Source: Acinetobacter piscicola | GTDB taxonomy: Bacteria; Pseudomonadota; Gammaproteobacteria; Pseudomonadales; Moraxellaceae | Direction of reading: 5' to 3' | Assembly: GCF_002233755.1 (NCBI RefSeq) | Contig: NZ_NIFO01000001.1 | Location: forward strand, 248,001-312,000 | DNA length: 64,000 bases | Shown here: positions 36,133 through 45,354 of the stretch, piece after piece | Layout: each line of letters begins with the position of its first letter | Numbering within the stretch: position 1 is the first letter of the stretch | Notes under the pieces: model-generated | Seen by the model: the letters and a program-made list of their open reading frames with translations, nothing else | What the model was told of the DNA's origin: nothing | The model's database searches: none | Program-made: the position numbers and the translations under genes

Positions 36133-36624
36133 ATGAGAGCCTTAGTTAGAAAAGCAACTTTAGATGATGTAAATAGTATAGCTATGATTCATCAGCAAGC
36201 ATTTATTCGGCAAATAGAATCTCATCAATGGATAGGATCTACGCTTGCTGCTTATCCACGATTTTTTTGTTATGTAATAATAGAAAGTGAAATGATCGTT
36301 GGGTACATTTTTTGGGCACAAAAGTCAGGGTTTAGAACCGAGGTTATCTTAGAGTTAGATCAGATTGCGATGCATAAAGATTTTCAAGGCTTGGGATTAA
36401 GTAAAAAATTCATTGTTGAATCTCTCAGAGATGTTCAGGTTCATTTAACAAATACAAATCAAAGTATAAAAAGTATATTGGTGACCACAGGAGCGGATAA
36501 TTTTGCAAGAAAGCTTTATGAAAATGTATTAAATGCGAAAGAAGTTGCCGTAATTTCAGGTTTATATCGTTCACCAGAGGTGTATTTAAAAAGTACAAGA
36601 GAAGATCTTGTCTTTTTAGATTAA
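36133..36624 (+). CDS. GNAT family N-acetyltransferase
   Basis: The 163-residue protein has the GNAT fold: an N-terminal RKATLDDVNSIAMIH, a strand-loop LELDQIAMHKDFQGLGLSKKFI with the acetyl-CoA pyrophosphate loop (Q-G-L-G, near 90) and a C-terminal strand SILVTTGADNFARKLYEN. Substrate unknown. ATG 36133 is chosen for the GGAG 8 bases upstream; a frame opening at 36094 lacks a ribosome site. The gene stands alone, followed by a non-coding region with an sRNA candidate. Confidence 0.85.
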   Translation: MRALVRKATLDDVNSIAMIHQQAFIRQIESHQWIGSTLAAYPRFFCYVIIESEMIVGYIFWAQKSGFRTEVILELDQIAMHKDFQGLGLSKKFIVESLRDVQVHLTNTNQSIKSILVTTGADNFARKLYENVLNAKEVAVISGLYRSPEVYLKSTREDLVFLD

Positions 36625-36839
36625 GAAAGTCACATATTTGAATTAATATATTTAGAATATATTTTTTAGATGTAAAATAAATTACTATAAATAAAGAAAA
36701 ATTTTATAAAAAATGAGTTTATATTTTAATAAGTGATTCGCTTTTAAATTGATTTTGTATCGCGACATTATTATCTACCTATTGCTAGATTTATCAATGC
36801 AATAATTGCTATAAAAAAGTTGAATAATGTAAAAGCATC

Positions 36840-36868
36840 TTGCACTGAAAAATAAATCACACTATATT
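36840..36868 (+). promoter_or_regulatory. Sigma-70 promoter of the sRNA candidate
   Basis: TTGCAC (36840-36845) and TATATT (36863-36868) are separated by exactly 17 bases, close to the sigma-70 consensus. Transcription would begin near 36875. Confidence 0.65.
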
Positions 36869-36874
36869 AAAACT

Positions 36875-37008
36875 ACAGTAGGTCGTTAAGACGCTACGAA
36901 GTAGTTGGACAGATCAATGACAGCTTATTGAATTTGCAACAGTTGTTCAAATAAAAAATAGGCACTAGCTATCCAACATTAAAAAACTCGCAGAAATGCG
37001 AGTTTTTT
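36875..37008 (+). ncRNA. Candidate intergenic sRNA (about 134 nt)
   Basis: No reading frame is present, yet the stretch has all parts of a small RNA gene: a promoter with 17-bp spacing, a 5' hairpin (GTAG...CGT/ACG...CTAC, 36878-36897), a long-range pairing of GTTGGACAG with CTATCCAAC (8 of 9 pairs), and a strong terminator. I do not recognise it as a known family. It could instead be the leader of a downstream gene, but the terminator is 190 bases ahead of the next start. Confidence 0.6.
36981..37008 (+). terminator. Intrinsic terminator of the sRNA candidate
   Basis: AAAAAACTCGCA and TGCGAGTTTTTT pair perfectly over 12 bases with a GAAA tetraloop. Confidence 0.88.
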
Positions 37009-37199
37009 CATTTGTAACATTCAGTCAATCAATAATGTAAATTAGATCAAACTTATACAAATTTTTAGAATCAATTTAGCGCTAATATCGAAGCCGTATT
37101 AATGTAATTTAACAATGCCATAAAATTTAACATCTCCAAAAGTACTTCAATCCAATAGCGTGATATAAGAAGTAGTGTACGAAATGGAGGGTATGAAAA

Positions 37200-37424
37200 A
37201 TGTCTGAAATGATTACAGTGAAGGTCAAGGATCAATACAGTAATGAACTTAATGCTTTAGCATGGTTAAATAAACTGCAAGAACATGATGATGAGTCTTA
37301 TTCATTATTTCAACGTATTGATCACATTGTGATAGAAGGTGAGAAAATTTTACCGAATATTGAATTGCTTTTTGAAAGTAAAAGCAGTGACAGTATTTAT
37401 CGTATTATCGAAGAAGTAAATTAA
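37200..37424 (+). CDS. Small cytoplasmic protein (74 aa)
   Basis: The 74-residue protein is acidic and probably helical (ELNALAWLNKLQEHDDESYSLF...), with no signal or membrane segment. A strong ribosome site GGAGG (37186-37190) lies 9 bases before ATG 37200. An earlier ATG at 37193 in another frame ends after four codons. I know no family for it. It is flanked by an upstream sRNA candidate and a downstream AT-rich gap. Confidence 0.7.
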   Translation: MSEMITVKVKDQYSNELNALAWLNKLQEHDDESYSLFQRIDHIVIEGEKILPNIELLFESKSSDSIYRIIEEVN

Positions 37425-37639
37425 CAGCTCTTAACTTTTAAATTAAATTGCAAAGCGTGTTGGATAATTAAGCATTCAATGCGCTTTTTACGCGCCTCAT
37501 TCATCGTGGATTCAGCAAAAAAGTATGAGTAGAATAATATTTAACACTATATAAAATATTGATATTTAATAATTTAAGTTATTCAAAAATTTATAACTGA
37601 TTCACAATCAATTTTTAGCTAAATTATTTTTTCAAACAG

Positions 37640-38314
37640 TTATGAAATACACATGTGTTGTAAAGAACGATTTATTTGTTGCATGTTGAGGTTTAATTCA
37701 TCACGTGGGATGCGAGTTTCCTGTAAAGCTGTAATCCATTGCATTTGACAGAGTTTAATTTCGCGCACAGATTGGGCGTGTTGAATTTTTAAAATCAATT
37801 GTTTTGCCATTAATCCGCAATGTAATTTTAATAAACCCATCATGGTCTGTTTTACTTCTTCAAAATTTAGAAGTGTGTCATTAATTTGAGATAGATTTTT
37901 ATTTTGTATGGGTTGGGGTGCAGCTGATTCACTTTCTTTTTGCTGATGAATAATCGAATGATCTGTGAATTCATTATTTTTATTTGGCTGTTTATTCTCT
38001 TTACATTCATTTTCTACAACGCTATGTGTATTTTTTGAATATACAACTTGCTGATCTAAAACAACTTGATTGTTATTGTTTAGCATATTTTCAATGGTGT
38101 GATTTGGGGAGAGTTGGTTCGGAATAATTAAACCCAATTGTTCCAATTGCTGCACAATTTCAGGTGTCGCTAAGCGCTGTTTCATTGCACTATTCAATAT
38201 TCGAAAATCATCTGTACCAATGAGTAACAGCAATTGTCTTTGACGAGCATTCAGTTGAAATGAACGTTGTTTTAAGGCTTGGATGCCTAAATCAGTCTTA
38301 ACGTAATGATCCAT
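37640..38314 (-). CDS. Hypothetical protein with N-terminal winged-helix-like region
   Basis: In this 224-residue protein the first 65 residues (MDHYVKTDLGIQALKQRSFQ, then ARQRQLLLLIG and TPEIVQQLEQLGLI) resemble a pattern seen in proteobacterial proteins with a small DNA-binding-like domain. The middle (75-150) is Asn/Gln-rich and low complexity, and the C-terminal 75 residues form a helical domain with a conserved-looking LLKLHCGLMAKQL. I cannot name a function. It is the only gene between the small-protein gene and the exonuclease gene. Confidence 0.7.
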   Translation of the reverse strand: MDHYVKTDLGIQALKQRSFQLNARQRQLLLLIGTDDFRILNSAMKQRLATPEIVQQLEQLGLIIPNQLSPNHTIENMLNNNNQVVLDQQVVYSKNTHSVVENECKENKQPNKNNEFTDHSIIHQQKESESAAPQPIQNKNLSQINDTLLNFEEVKQTMMGLLKLHCGLMAKQLILKIQHAQSVREIKLCQMQWITALQETRIPRDELNLNMQQINRSLQHMCIS

Positions 38315-38413
38315 GAGCCAATCTATTCCCCTTAATAAATTGGCTTTAGGATAAAGCGTGAAAATTACACTAACATGACTATTTTATTACAAATCAAAGG
38401 GTTGTTTTGTGAT

Positions 38414-39103
38414 TTACTTCGCGTTTTCTAAGGCTTTGCGTAGATAAGGGTCTAAGTCTTCTTGGCGAAGTAGCCATTGAATATAATCGGCAGGTAAATC
38501 TACAATTGCTGTACCACGATGTTTACCAAAATTAATGCTACGTGGGATACGCGCGTCTTCTGAAGCTTCAAACAGTTCTTCAATCGTTTGAATTTTCAAT
38601 TGATAAATAATATGCATTAAAATATTCGCAGTTAAAATAATATCCGCATCGGCACGGTGTGCGCCTTTTAACATGTCTCGTGCTTTTTCACTGCCTTTAC
38701 TAATCATATAAATCAGCGCAGAAATATTATGTGCTTCAGCATTTGGCCAAACCAAACGTGCCAATGCTAAGGTGCAAATCGCTTTGATATGCGTTGTATC
38801 TACACCACATTGTTGAATTGCACGGATATCATAATCAATATTATGACCAATAATATAAGTGGTATCTTGAGGAAGTTTAAACTCTGAAAAATTTGGTTGA
38901 CCCACTAGATCAGATTCTAAAATGTGATGTACAGCCATCGAAGCATATGAAATTTTTTCATCACCAATACTATAAAGTTGATCAAAAATAAGTTCACGAT
39001 CTAAACTCAATTTACCTTGATGAATTTCGACTGGCGCATAAGCAATTTCAATGGGTAAACCATTTAAATTATGTGTTTCGGTATCTAATATGATTGCTTG
39101 CAT
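38414..39103 (-). CDS. DEDDh 3'-5' exonuclease with C-terminal DUF3820 domain
   Basis: The 229-residue protein has an RNase T/DnaQ-type core: ILDTETHNLNG (D-x-E), GHNIDYDIRAIQ, and HRADADI with the catalytic His. The C-terminus (about 190-229: INFGKHRGTAIVDLPADYIQWLL) is the DUF3820 domain found in putative quorum-regulated virulence factors and RNase T-like fusions. It should trim DNA or RNA 3' ends; the substrate is unknown. I start at ATG 39103, with GGAG 6 bases upstream; a longer frame from 39172 lacks a ribosome site. Confidence 0.87.
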   Translation of the reverse strand: MQAIILDTETHNLNGLPIEIAYAPVEIHQGKLSLDRELIFDQLYSIGDEKISYASMAVHHILESDLVGQPNFSEFKLPQDTTYIIGHNIDYDIRAIQQCGVDTTHIKAICTLALARLVWPNAEAHNISALIYMISKGSEKARDMLKGAHRADADIILTANILMHIIYQLKIQTIEELFEASEDARIPRSINFGKHRGTAIVDLPADYIQWLLRQEDLDPYLRKALENAK

Positions 39104-39172
39104 GCATTGCTCCAAAATCAGTGCAAAAGGGTAAACCCCAATAACACTAGCTTTTTTGTGCTTTGAATACAA

Positions 39173-39579
39173 TTCAAAATCAATATTTCACATGATTTTG
39201 GCTGATTTCTAGTCTTTTGCTTACTTACTCTATATTCCTTTTTTAAGTTTCAATATTTGATCTTATCCATTTTCAAATATTAGATGAATGAGTAGAAAGG
39301 GGTAATATAAACTTTCAAATCACCCATATAAAAAGAGTTATAAAAGGGTAATTGTAAACTGAGCGTTTTTTTAGTTTTGATTAACAGATCAAAGCATTAA
39401 AAATATTCATATAGAATTAAGAAAATGTCTTTTTATTGGGCCTTATAAATCGAAATAGTTATTCAATAATTTCAATGAAAAGACTTGCCTAACACATTTT
39501 TTTGACGTATTGATGAATAAATATGCGAAGCATGTTTTGCATACAAGATTTCTAAAAATTGTGTTTAAGGATAAGTCAC
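39173..39579. other. Intergenic stretch between exonuclease and lipase genes
   Basis: 407 AT-rich bases upstream of both divergent genes. No ORF with a start signal or RNA gene was recognised; promoters for both genes are expected here. Confidence 0.5.
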
Positions 39580-40803
39580 ATGAAAAAAAATTTACTGACG
39601 GTTTTAATAATAAGTTCGGGGTTACTTCTCAGTGCATGTGATAATGGAGGAGATGGTGGTGGCGGTTCCTCTTCTTTACCAAATGCAGATGTAAATAATA
39701 TTGCCAACCCAGTTGTGGGTACACCAACAACTTATGCACTGACAGATTTTTCTGCGGCAGCTGCTGAAAGTGTTGTCATGACTTATAAAATGAAAGGAAT
39801 CAGTGGCACTGAAGTCCAAGCAACTTCATTGGTATTTACGCCGAAAACTGCGGCACCTAAGGCTGGTTGGCCGATTGTGGTGTGGGCACATGGTACAACT
39901 GGTGTAGCTGATCAATGTGCGCCAAGCCGAAATGCAATGAATGACTATGTTAAAGGCATGATTTCTAAATTTTTGGCTGAAGGCTATGTGGTTGTTGCTC
40001 CTGATTATGAAGGTTTAGGTGAACCAACAGGCAAAGAGTTGCATCCATTCTTAAATTTAAAGAGTGAAGGTTATTCAATTACAGATGCAGTGGTTGCTAC
40101 TCATAATTGGTTAGGCAATAAAGTTTCTAAGAAATGGGTAACAGTAGGTCATTCACAAGGTGGTCAAGCCGCTTTAGGCGCAGCACAGTATGCAGCTCGC
40201 GCTAATTTAGACTATAAAGGCACGGTAGCTGTAGCTCCAGCATCGCAGTTAAGTCTAATTTTAAATGCAGGACAAGCGTCTGTTGCAAATGCAACACCAG
40301 ATAAGCAGATTCCAGTTTATGCGTCTTTAGATACATTTACCGCTTTAATTGCTGCGGGATTACGCAATCAAAATCCGACACTTGAATACAATCAAGTCTT
40401 TAAAACGCCAACGGATCAAATTGCTAAAAATGCAGAAAGCGTTTGTTATGATATTTTAGGTAAGCAGTTTGGTGGAGCTATGGGGCAATATGCGGCTCTG
40501 AATGGATCATTGAAAGACTATCCAAGAACCACTGATACCTTTATGTCGTTACCTGTTGTAAAAACATTCTTGGAAAAAGATTCACAACCTTTACAAGTAC
40601 AAGTCAAAACACCAATCGTGATTTATCAAGGTGGGGCGGATACTACTGTGCCTCAAGTGGCGACTGATGCGTTAATGGGAACTGCGAAAGCATTTGGAAC
40701 ACAAGTGAATTACATTACCAATCCAACTTGGGATCATGGAACTGCTTATGCCTTGAATATTGACAATATTGTTTTTGATGTCAATGAAATGATGGCTAAA
40801 TAA
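39580..40803 (+). CDS. Secreted lipase-like alpha/beta hydrolase lipoprotein
   Basis: The 407-residue protein begins with a lipoprotein signal (MKKNLLTVLIISSG, lipobox LSAC, Cys20) and a Gly/Ser linker (GGDGGGGSSS). The hydrolase core shows the nucleophile elbow VGHSQGGQAALG and a C-terminal WDHGTAY with the catalytic His; an Asp near GGADTTVP completes the triad. It matches the secretory lipase/esterase group (PF03583-type). AGGATAAG sits 5 bases before ATG 39580. It may act on short-chain esters at the cell surface. A terminator follows. Confidence 0.85.
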   Translation: MKKNLLTVLIISSGLLLSACDNGGDGGGGSSSLPNADVNNIANPVVGTPTTYALTDFSAAAAESVVMTYKMKGISGTEVQATSLVFTPKTAAPKAGWPIVVWAHGTTGVADQCAPSRNAMNDYVKGMISKFLAEGYVVVAPDYEGLGEPTGKELHPFLNLKSEGYSITDAVVATHNWLGNKVSKKWVTVGHSQGGQAALGAAQYAARANLDYKGTVAVAPASQLSLILNAGQASVANATPDKQIPVYASLDTFTALIAAGLRNQNPTLEYNQVFKTPTDQIAKNAESVCYDILGKQFGGAMGQYAALNGSLKDYPRTTDTFMSLPVVKTFLEKDSQPLQVQVKTPIVIYQGGADTTVPQVATDALMGTAKAFGTQVNYITNPTWDHGTAYALNIDNIVFDVNEMMAK

Positions 40804-40840
40804 TATTGCTTCAAATGTTCTGAAAATGACTTCTCATTTG

Positions 40841-40875
40841 AATAGCTCATGTTTTGAAAACATGAGCTATTTTTA
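40841..40875 (+). terminator. Terminator after the lipase gene
   Basis: AATAGCTCATGTTTT and its complement fold into a long, nearly loop-free stem followed by T residues. Confidence 0.85.
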
Positions 40876-40977
40876 TTTTAAACTGAGTAAAGTTCATTCT
40901 GTTTAATTACAAACTTCATGCTACAATGTGCGCAATCTTAGCACGGCTTAAAAGCCCTAATTCATAGGACCTCGCTA

Positions 40978-42231
40978 ATGTTCGCCAATATCTCTATTTC
41001 TGAATTTGATCCTGAATTAGCTCAAGCAATTCAAAACGAAGATGCTCGTCAAGAAGCGCATATTGAGTTAATTGCATCTGAAAATTATTGCTCTCCTGCT
41101 GTCATGGAAGCGCAAGGGTCAAAACTTACTAACAAATATGCAGAAGGGTATCCAGGCAAACGCTATTACGGCGGTTGTGAATATGTAGATGTGATCGAGC
41201 AATTGGCAATTGATCGTGCTAAAGAATTATTTGGTGCTGATTATGCTAACGTTCAGCCACATGCAGGTTCTCAAGCGAATTCTGCGGTTTATTTAGCCCT
41301 TCTTAACCCAGGTGATACTGTATTAGGTATGAGCTTGGCACATGGTGGTCACTTGACACATGGTGCTAAAGTAAGCTTCTCTGGTAAAACGTATAATGCA
41401 ATTCAATACGGTTTAAACCCTGAAACTGGCGAAATCGATTACGAAGAAGTAGAACGTTTAGCAGTAGAGCATAAGCCACGTATGATCGTTGCTGGTTTCT
41501 CTGCGTACAGCCAAATCGTAGATTGGCAGCGTTTCCGTGAAATCGCGGATAAAGTGGGCGCTTACTTATTTGTAGATATGGCACATGTTGCAGGTTTAGT
41601 TGCTGCGGGTGTTTATCCAAGTCCAGTACAAATTGCTGACGTAACCACAACGACGACACATAAAACATTACGTGGCCCACGTTCTGGTTTAATCCTTGCA
41701 AAAGCAAATGAAGAAATTGAGAAAAAACTTCAATCTGCTGTATTCCCTGGTAACCAAGGTGGTCCATTAGTGCATGCGATTGCTGCAAAAGCAATCTGCT
41801 TTAAAGAAGCAATGGCTCCTGAATATAAAGATTATCAAAAACAAGTGGTTGTGAATGCTAAAGCGATGGCTGAAGTATTAATCGCACGTGGTTATGATGT
41901 TGTTTCTGGTGGTACAGAAAACCATTTATTCCTATTGTCTTTAATTAAGCAAGACATTACGGGTAAAGAAGCAGATGCTTGGTTAGGCGATGCTCACATC
42001 ACTGTGAATAAAAACTCTGTACCTAATGATCCGCGTTCTCCATTCGTAACTTCAGGTATCCGTATTGGTACACCTGCTGTGACGACACGTGGTTTCGGTG
42101 AAACTGAAGTTCGTGACCTTGCAGGTTGGATTGCAGATATCCTTGACTCTAAAGGTGATGAGGCTGTAATTAATACTGTAAAAGCGAAAGTAGAAGCGGT
42201 ATGTGCTAAATTCCCAGTTTATGCTTCATAA
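40978..42231 (+). CDS. glyA: Serine hydroxymethyltransferase
   Basis: The 417-residue PLP enzyme interconverts serine and glycine while moving the one-carbon unit to tetrahydrofolate. Motifs include [19 protein letters not shown] near 30-48, the PLP Lys in [15 protein letters not shown] and FPGNQGGPL. The length is that of the family. AGGA lies 8 bases before ATG 40978. It is monocistronic with a strong terminator; purine and glycine metabolism links it to purL at the far end of the window but not by an operon. Confidence 0.96.
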   Translation: MFANISISEFDPELAQAIQNEDARQEAHIELIASENYCSPAVMEAQGSKLTNKYAEGYPGKRYYGGCEYVDVIEQLAIDRAKELFGADYANVQPHAGSQANSAVYLALLNPGDTVLGMSLAHGGHLTHGAKVSFSGKTYNAIQYGLNPETGEIDYEEVERLAVEHKPRMIVAGFSAYSQIVDWQRFREIADKVGAYLFVDMAHVAGLVAAGVYPSPVQIADVTTTTTHKTLRGPRSGLILAKANEEIEKKLQSAVFPGNQGGPLVHAIAAKAICFKEAMAPEYKDYQKQVVVNAKAMAEVLIARGYDVVSGGTENHLFLLSLIKQDITGKEADAWLGDAHITVNKNSVPNDPRSPFVTSGIRIGTPAVTTRGFGETEVRDLAGWIADILDSKGDEAVINTVKAKVEAVCAKFPVYAS

Positions 42232-42244
42232 GCATTAACTTGAG

Positions 42245-42273
42245 AAAGGCCCCCTTTCAAGGGGGCTTTTTTA
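42245..42273 (+). terminator. Terminator after glyA
   Basis: GCCCCCTT and AAGGGGGC with a two-base loop, then TTTTTT. Confidence 0.9.
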
Positions 42274-42395
42274 TTGGGACTGGAAAGACAATAAAATTAA
42301 GCACATTGTAAAATACCGATTCAAAAGAGAAAGTAGCTATTTCAAATCATGCTATTGTAGTAAAAATGATGTGAAAGATCATAGGAATAAGAGAC

Positions 42396-42800
42396 ATGAA
42401 TAAACCCAATATTATTATTTCAGAACAAGATTTAAATCGTTTAGAAACCATGTTGGAACATCAAGTTAAACTCACAGATACCATGAAGCATTTAGAAGAT
42501 GAACTGGCAAGAGCGGACGTTGTGAAGCCGAATCAAATGCCTGCGAATGTCGTGAGTATGAATGCAAAAGTCTTAATTACTCTTGCGCCATCAGAAGAGA
42601 TGACGGAAGTCCAGCTGGTATATCCACACGATTTTCATGGTGAAAAAGGACAGGTGAATGTGATTGCACCGATTGGTGCTGCAATTCTTGGGCTTGCAGA
42701 AGGGCAAGAGATTGAATGGCCACAGCCAGATGGTCATATGATGAAAGTTAAAATTGAGAAAGTGTTGTATCAACCTGAAAGAGAAGGTGATTTTAATTAA
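42396..42800 (+). CDS. rnk: Regulator of nucleoside diphosphate kinase (GreA/GreB-type C-terminal domain)
   Basis: The 134-residue protein has the Rnk layout: a short N-terminal coiled coil (IISEQDLNRLETMLEHQ) and a GreA/GreB-like FKBP-fold C-terminus with VQLVYPHDF, INVIAPIGAAILG-like VNVIAPIGAAILGLAEGQEIEW. Rnk binds RNA polymerase and modulates NTP balance. Lacking the long GreA coil, it is not a cleavage factor. The gene is single and ends at a bidirectional terminator with the MuiA-like gene. Confidence 0.88.
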   Translation: MNKPNIIISEQDLNRLETMLEHQVKLTDTMKHLEDELARADVVKPNQMPANVVSMNAKVLITLAPSEEMTEVQLVYPHDFHGEKGQVNVIAPIGAAILGLAEGQEIEWPQPDGHMMKVKIEKVLYQPEREGDFN

Positions 42801-42801
42801 A

Positions 42802-42829
42802 AAAAAGCCATCATGATTGATGGCTTTTT
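42802..42829. terminator. Bidirectional terminator between rnk and the MuiA-like gene
   Basis: AAAAAGCCATC and GATGGCTTTTT with a 6-base loop, with A and T runs on either side. Confidence 0.88.
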
Positions 42830-42888
42830 AGTAGAGCATCGTATTTATTCATTAATGCATTTGCAAGAATCTCTTTGCAACTCATCAT

Positions 42889-44433
42889 TTAAAAGCCAGA
42901 AGTATAACCTTTGGTTGGGTATTTAAATTGATGTTGTACATCTAACTTAAAGGTCTGTTTAGGCTCTAAACTCATTTGCCATTGATTGATATTTGGCTGC
43001 CCATTCCAAGTCGTTGCGCTAGGCGCTAAACTATACGTAGATTGAGTGGTTAATTTACCATTTTGGCTTTGTGGTTCAGATTCAAAAACCGTCACTTGAA
43101 TTGGATAACTGTGTAAGTTTTGAACTGAATATTGCTGTTTTTGAATGGTTTCAGAACGTGAACGAACAGGATTCTTTTTATCTGTTAAATCTGTGACATT
43201 CACTTGAATTTGTTCATCGGTACCAAAGCTCATTTGCAAGGCTTCATCTGCACTATTGTTCCATGTCCTTTGTCCAATATAATCACCATCACGATAGAGT
43301 TTAACAATACCTGAAGGCCAGCTACTATCGAGTTTTGCAATTTCTGCATTAATGGTTGCTTGCGTACTTTGTTTTGGAAGTACCCAAACTGAAAGTTTAG
43401 CAGGGTATTGTTCAGCACTTAAAGGTAAGAAAATTTGTTGTTGACTACTCGGAATAGAGGCTTTGGTTTCTGAGCGGAACTCTGTGCTAAAATTTAAATC
43501 CGATGCTTGAAACTGAGGAAAGCTAGGGCCATTATTTCGAGCAGGGCTTCTGGTTTTTGCAGATGCACTATCCATTGCTAGTTCAGCCATTGCGATAGGG
43601 GCAGGAGCAGGTGCAAAAACTGGATGTATTTCAGGTTCATAATAATTTACCCACCACTGCTGAGGTTGAATCTGCTGTACATAACTTTGAGGTGTTGATG
43701 TCGATAATGTCAATTTCACATTATTCCAATCTTCCCCAGTTTTCTGCGCAATCATCGCCATACGAGTGAGTTTAAGTTGTTTAGTTTGGGTATTTAACTC
43801 TGCTTTATAAGTTGGCTGCCAACGTGCATACGGTATCATATAACTAATCTTGATCTCGCCCTGTTGCTTGGCATTGACATAAAATTTAAGTGTGCGTTGG
43901 TTAAAATCACTGTCCCCAATAGCATTCAAATCTTGTTCCAGTTCTTCTAAACGTTGTTCTAATTTTTCTTTTTCAATTTTTGCTTGGTCGATTGCAATAA
44001 ATGCGACATAAGCATCTTGGCGAACTTTAGGTGCAGAACCTTGTGTCACATTACCGAGGAATTTATTTTGTAATTCAGCAGCTTGGATTATAGAGTTTTG
44101 CTCAGAGATTTTCTTTTTCAATGCCTCGATTTGGTTTCGAAGCTGTGTAGATTCATTGCCTGCGGGTTTATCGATGGCACTATCTGTATGTGAAACTGCA
44201 TTAACTTCAATATTACTACTCTGATATTGCAATTGATTAATATCAAAATTTGCCGCCAGTCCAGTCAGTGTGACTAATTGCTCACCTGTTTGTACGGGAA
44301 TGGTTCGCTCAATTTTTGCCGAAGTCGGGTAAAGTGTAATTTGTTGAATAGGAGAGTGATTTAAACCCAAAGCGAAGCTATACGTGCTTGGAATGCAGAA
44401 AATACTGAGTTGAATGACAAATTTTATATTCAT
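42889..44433 (-). CDS. MuiA-like exported protein (DUF4140/DUF4139)
   Basis: The 514-residue protein has a signal peptide (cleaved after about residue 21), a short N-terminal beta domain (IQQITLYPTSAKIERTIPV: DUF4140), a coiled coil (about 85-170) and a large C-terminal DUF4139 beta domain (ISYMIPYARWQPTYKAELN, and later SVQNLHSYPIQVTVFE). Mucoidy inhibitor MuiA of related bacteria has this order. The role in envelope or exopolysaccharide control is not established. I start at ATG 44433, where the signal peptide begins; an upstream extension to 44475 is unlikely. Copy 3 of the dispersed repeat lies just upstream. Confidence 0.82.
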   Translation of the reverse strand: MNIKFVIQLSIFCIPSTYSFALGLNHSPIQQITLYPTSAKIERTIPVQTGEQLVTLTGLAANFDINQLQYQSSNIEVNAVSHTDSAIDKPAGNESTQLRNQIEALKKKISEQNSIIQAAELQNKFLGNVTQGSAPKVRQDAYVAFIAIDQAKIEKEKLEQRLEELEQDLNAIGDSDFNQRTLKFYVNAKQQGEIKISYMIPYARWQPTYKAELNTQTKQLKLTRMAMIAQKTGEDWNNVKLTLSTSTPQSYVQQIQPQQWWVNYYEPEIHPVFAPAPAPIAMAELAMDSASAKTRSPARNNGPSFPQFQASDLNFSTEFRSETKASIPSSQQQIFLPLSAEQYPAKLSVWVLPKQSTQATINAEIAKLDSSWPSGIVKLYRDGDYIGQRTWNNSADEALQMSFGTDEQIQVNVTDLTDKKNPVRSRSETIQKQQYSVQNLHSYPIQVTVFESEPQSQNGKLTTQSTYSLAPSATTWNGQPNINQWQMSLEPKQTFKLDVQHQFKYPTKGYTSGF

Positions 44434-44540
44434 TATCGTGTCCAAAAATAGTAATAGGATCAGTCTTAATGACAAAATGTAGCAGAAAGTTTAAATAAGC
44501 TAAATAAAAGAATGCAGTAAAATCAAAAAGATATTATTTT

Positions 44541-44872
44541 TAACGTCAGTTCGGGATAAACTCTGATGTAAGTTATTGAAAAGATTGATCAGGTACAGCG
44601 GAGTCTTATCATTTGAAGTCAGATGTAAGGATTAACCCACTTCGTCTTGCACTTCGCTTGAAATATATTTCAATCTTGTTCAGGTTCGACCTACTTTTCT
44701 TTCGGGAAAAGTAGGCAAAACCATTTGTCAGTCGCCAACTCGACAGATACTAGCAAGTACCTAATATATTGCAAAAAAAGTATATTACAGATGTAGTCCG
44801 GCCTCGAACAATGCGACTGACGTTTCCGTGTATCATATAGTTGGGAATAGATCTTATTCCGAGCTCAGGTTA
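44541..44872 (+). repeat. Dispersed MITE-like repeat, copy 3 (332 bp)
   Basis: The copy begins TAACGTCAGTTCGGGATAA and ends TTATTCCGAGCTCAGGTTA, giving the same inverted ends as the other copies. It keeps the 16-bp palindrome (44658-44673), the CCTACTTTTC hairpin and the GTCAGTCGC / GCGACTGAC arms. T-runs flank both sides. It sits upstream of the MuiA-like gene, between it and the sigma cassette. Confidence 0.82.
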
Positions 44873-44905
44873 TTTTTAATGTACTTATGTTGTTACATCA
44901 CATAA

Positions 44906-44928
44906 AAAAGCCTCAAATGAGGCTTTTA
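44906..44928 (-). terminator. Terminator of the sigma factor cassette
   Basis: AAAAGCCTC and GAGGCTTTT around a 4-base loop, 20 bases downstream of the last minus-strand gene of the cassette. Confidence 0.85.
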
Positions 44929-44946
44929 TAAAATATTCATACTCAC

Positions 44947-45354
44947 TTAATGAGAAGTTACAGTAGTGGCTTGATATTTCTGCATATATTCTTCACGAAT
45001 TTCATTGCGTTGATCAGAAGTCGATGCTTTCTGCATTTTTTTACGCAATTCATTACGTTCAGTTGTGCTCATTTGTTGCCAAACTTCGCGCATTTTTTGT
45101 TTATCTTGTTCAGGAAGTTGAGTAAACCAATCCATGCGCTGTTGCAAATTATTATTTTGATCAGCAGGCATTTCTTTTAAATTTTGATAGCGTTTAATGA
45201 GGGCTTTCTGTTCATCCTCAGATAAATTATCCCATGTTTCATTGACTTGACTATTCGCATCTTTGGAAAAAATCCAAAAACGTTCAAAGCCAGCAAAACT
45301 CGTTTGTAGAAAACCAATAGCACAAAAAGCCAAAGCTAATTTTCTAGCTACCAT
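44947..45354 (-). CDS. DUF3106 family exported protein
   Basis: The 135-residue protein has an N-terminal signal (MVARKLALAFCAIGFLQTSFA) and repeated short helical units (NLSEDEQKALIKRYQNLKEM, PEQDKQKMREVWQQMSTTERNELRKKMQ) typical of DUF3106. Periplasmic location is likely. It is the last gene of a sigma factor-DUF3619-DUF3106 cassette; ATG 45354 overlaps the end of the preceding gene by 11 bases. Function is unknown, but the cassette order is shared with other proteobacteria. Confidence 0.85.
   Translation of the reverse strand: MVARKLALAFCAIGFLQTSFAGFERFWIFSKDANSQVNETWDNLSEDEQKALIKRYQNLKEMPADQNNNLQQRMDWFTQLPEQDKQKMREVWQQMSTTERNELRKKMQKASTSDQRNEIREEYMQKYQATTVTSH

Noticed and set aside
40880..40977. 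Riboswitch upstream of glyA
   Set aside because: The leader is under 100 bases and shows no glycine or other riboswitch core that I recognise.
41366..41794. 142-codon ORF antisense to glyA
   Set aside because: Lies wholly within glyA, with peptide composition typical of antisense frames.
9804..44872. Dispersed repeats as insertion sequences
   Set aside because: No copy contains a transposase frame or remnant; they are too short for an IS, so I call them MITE-like.
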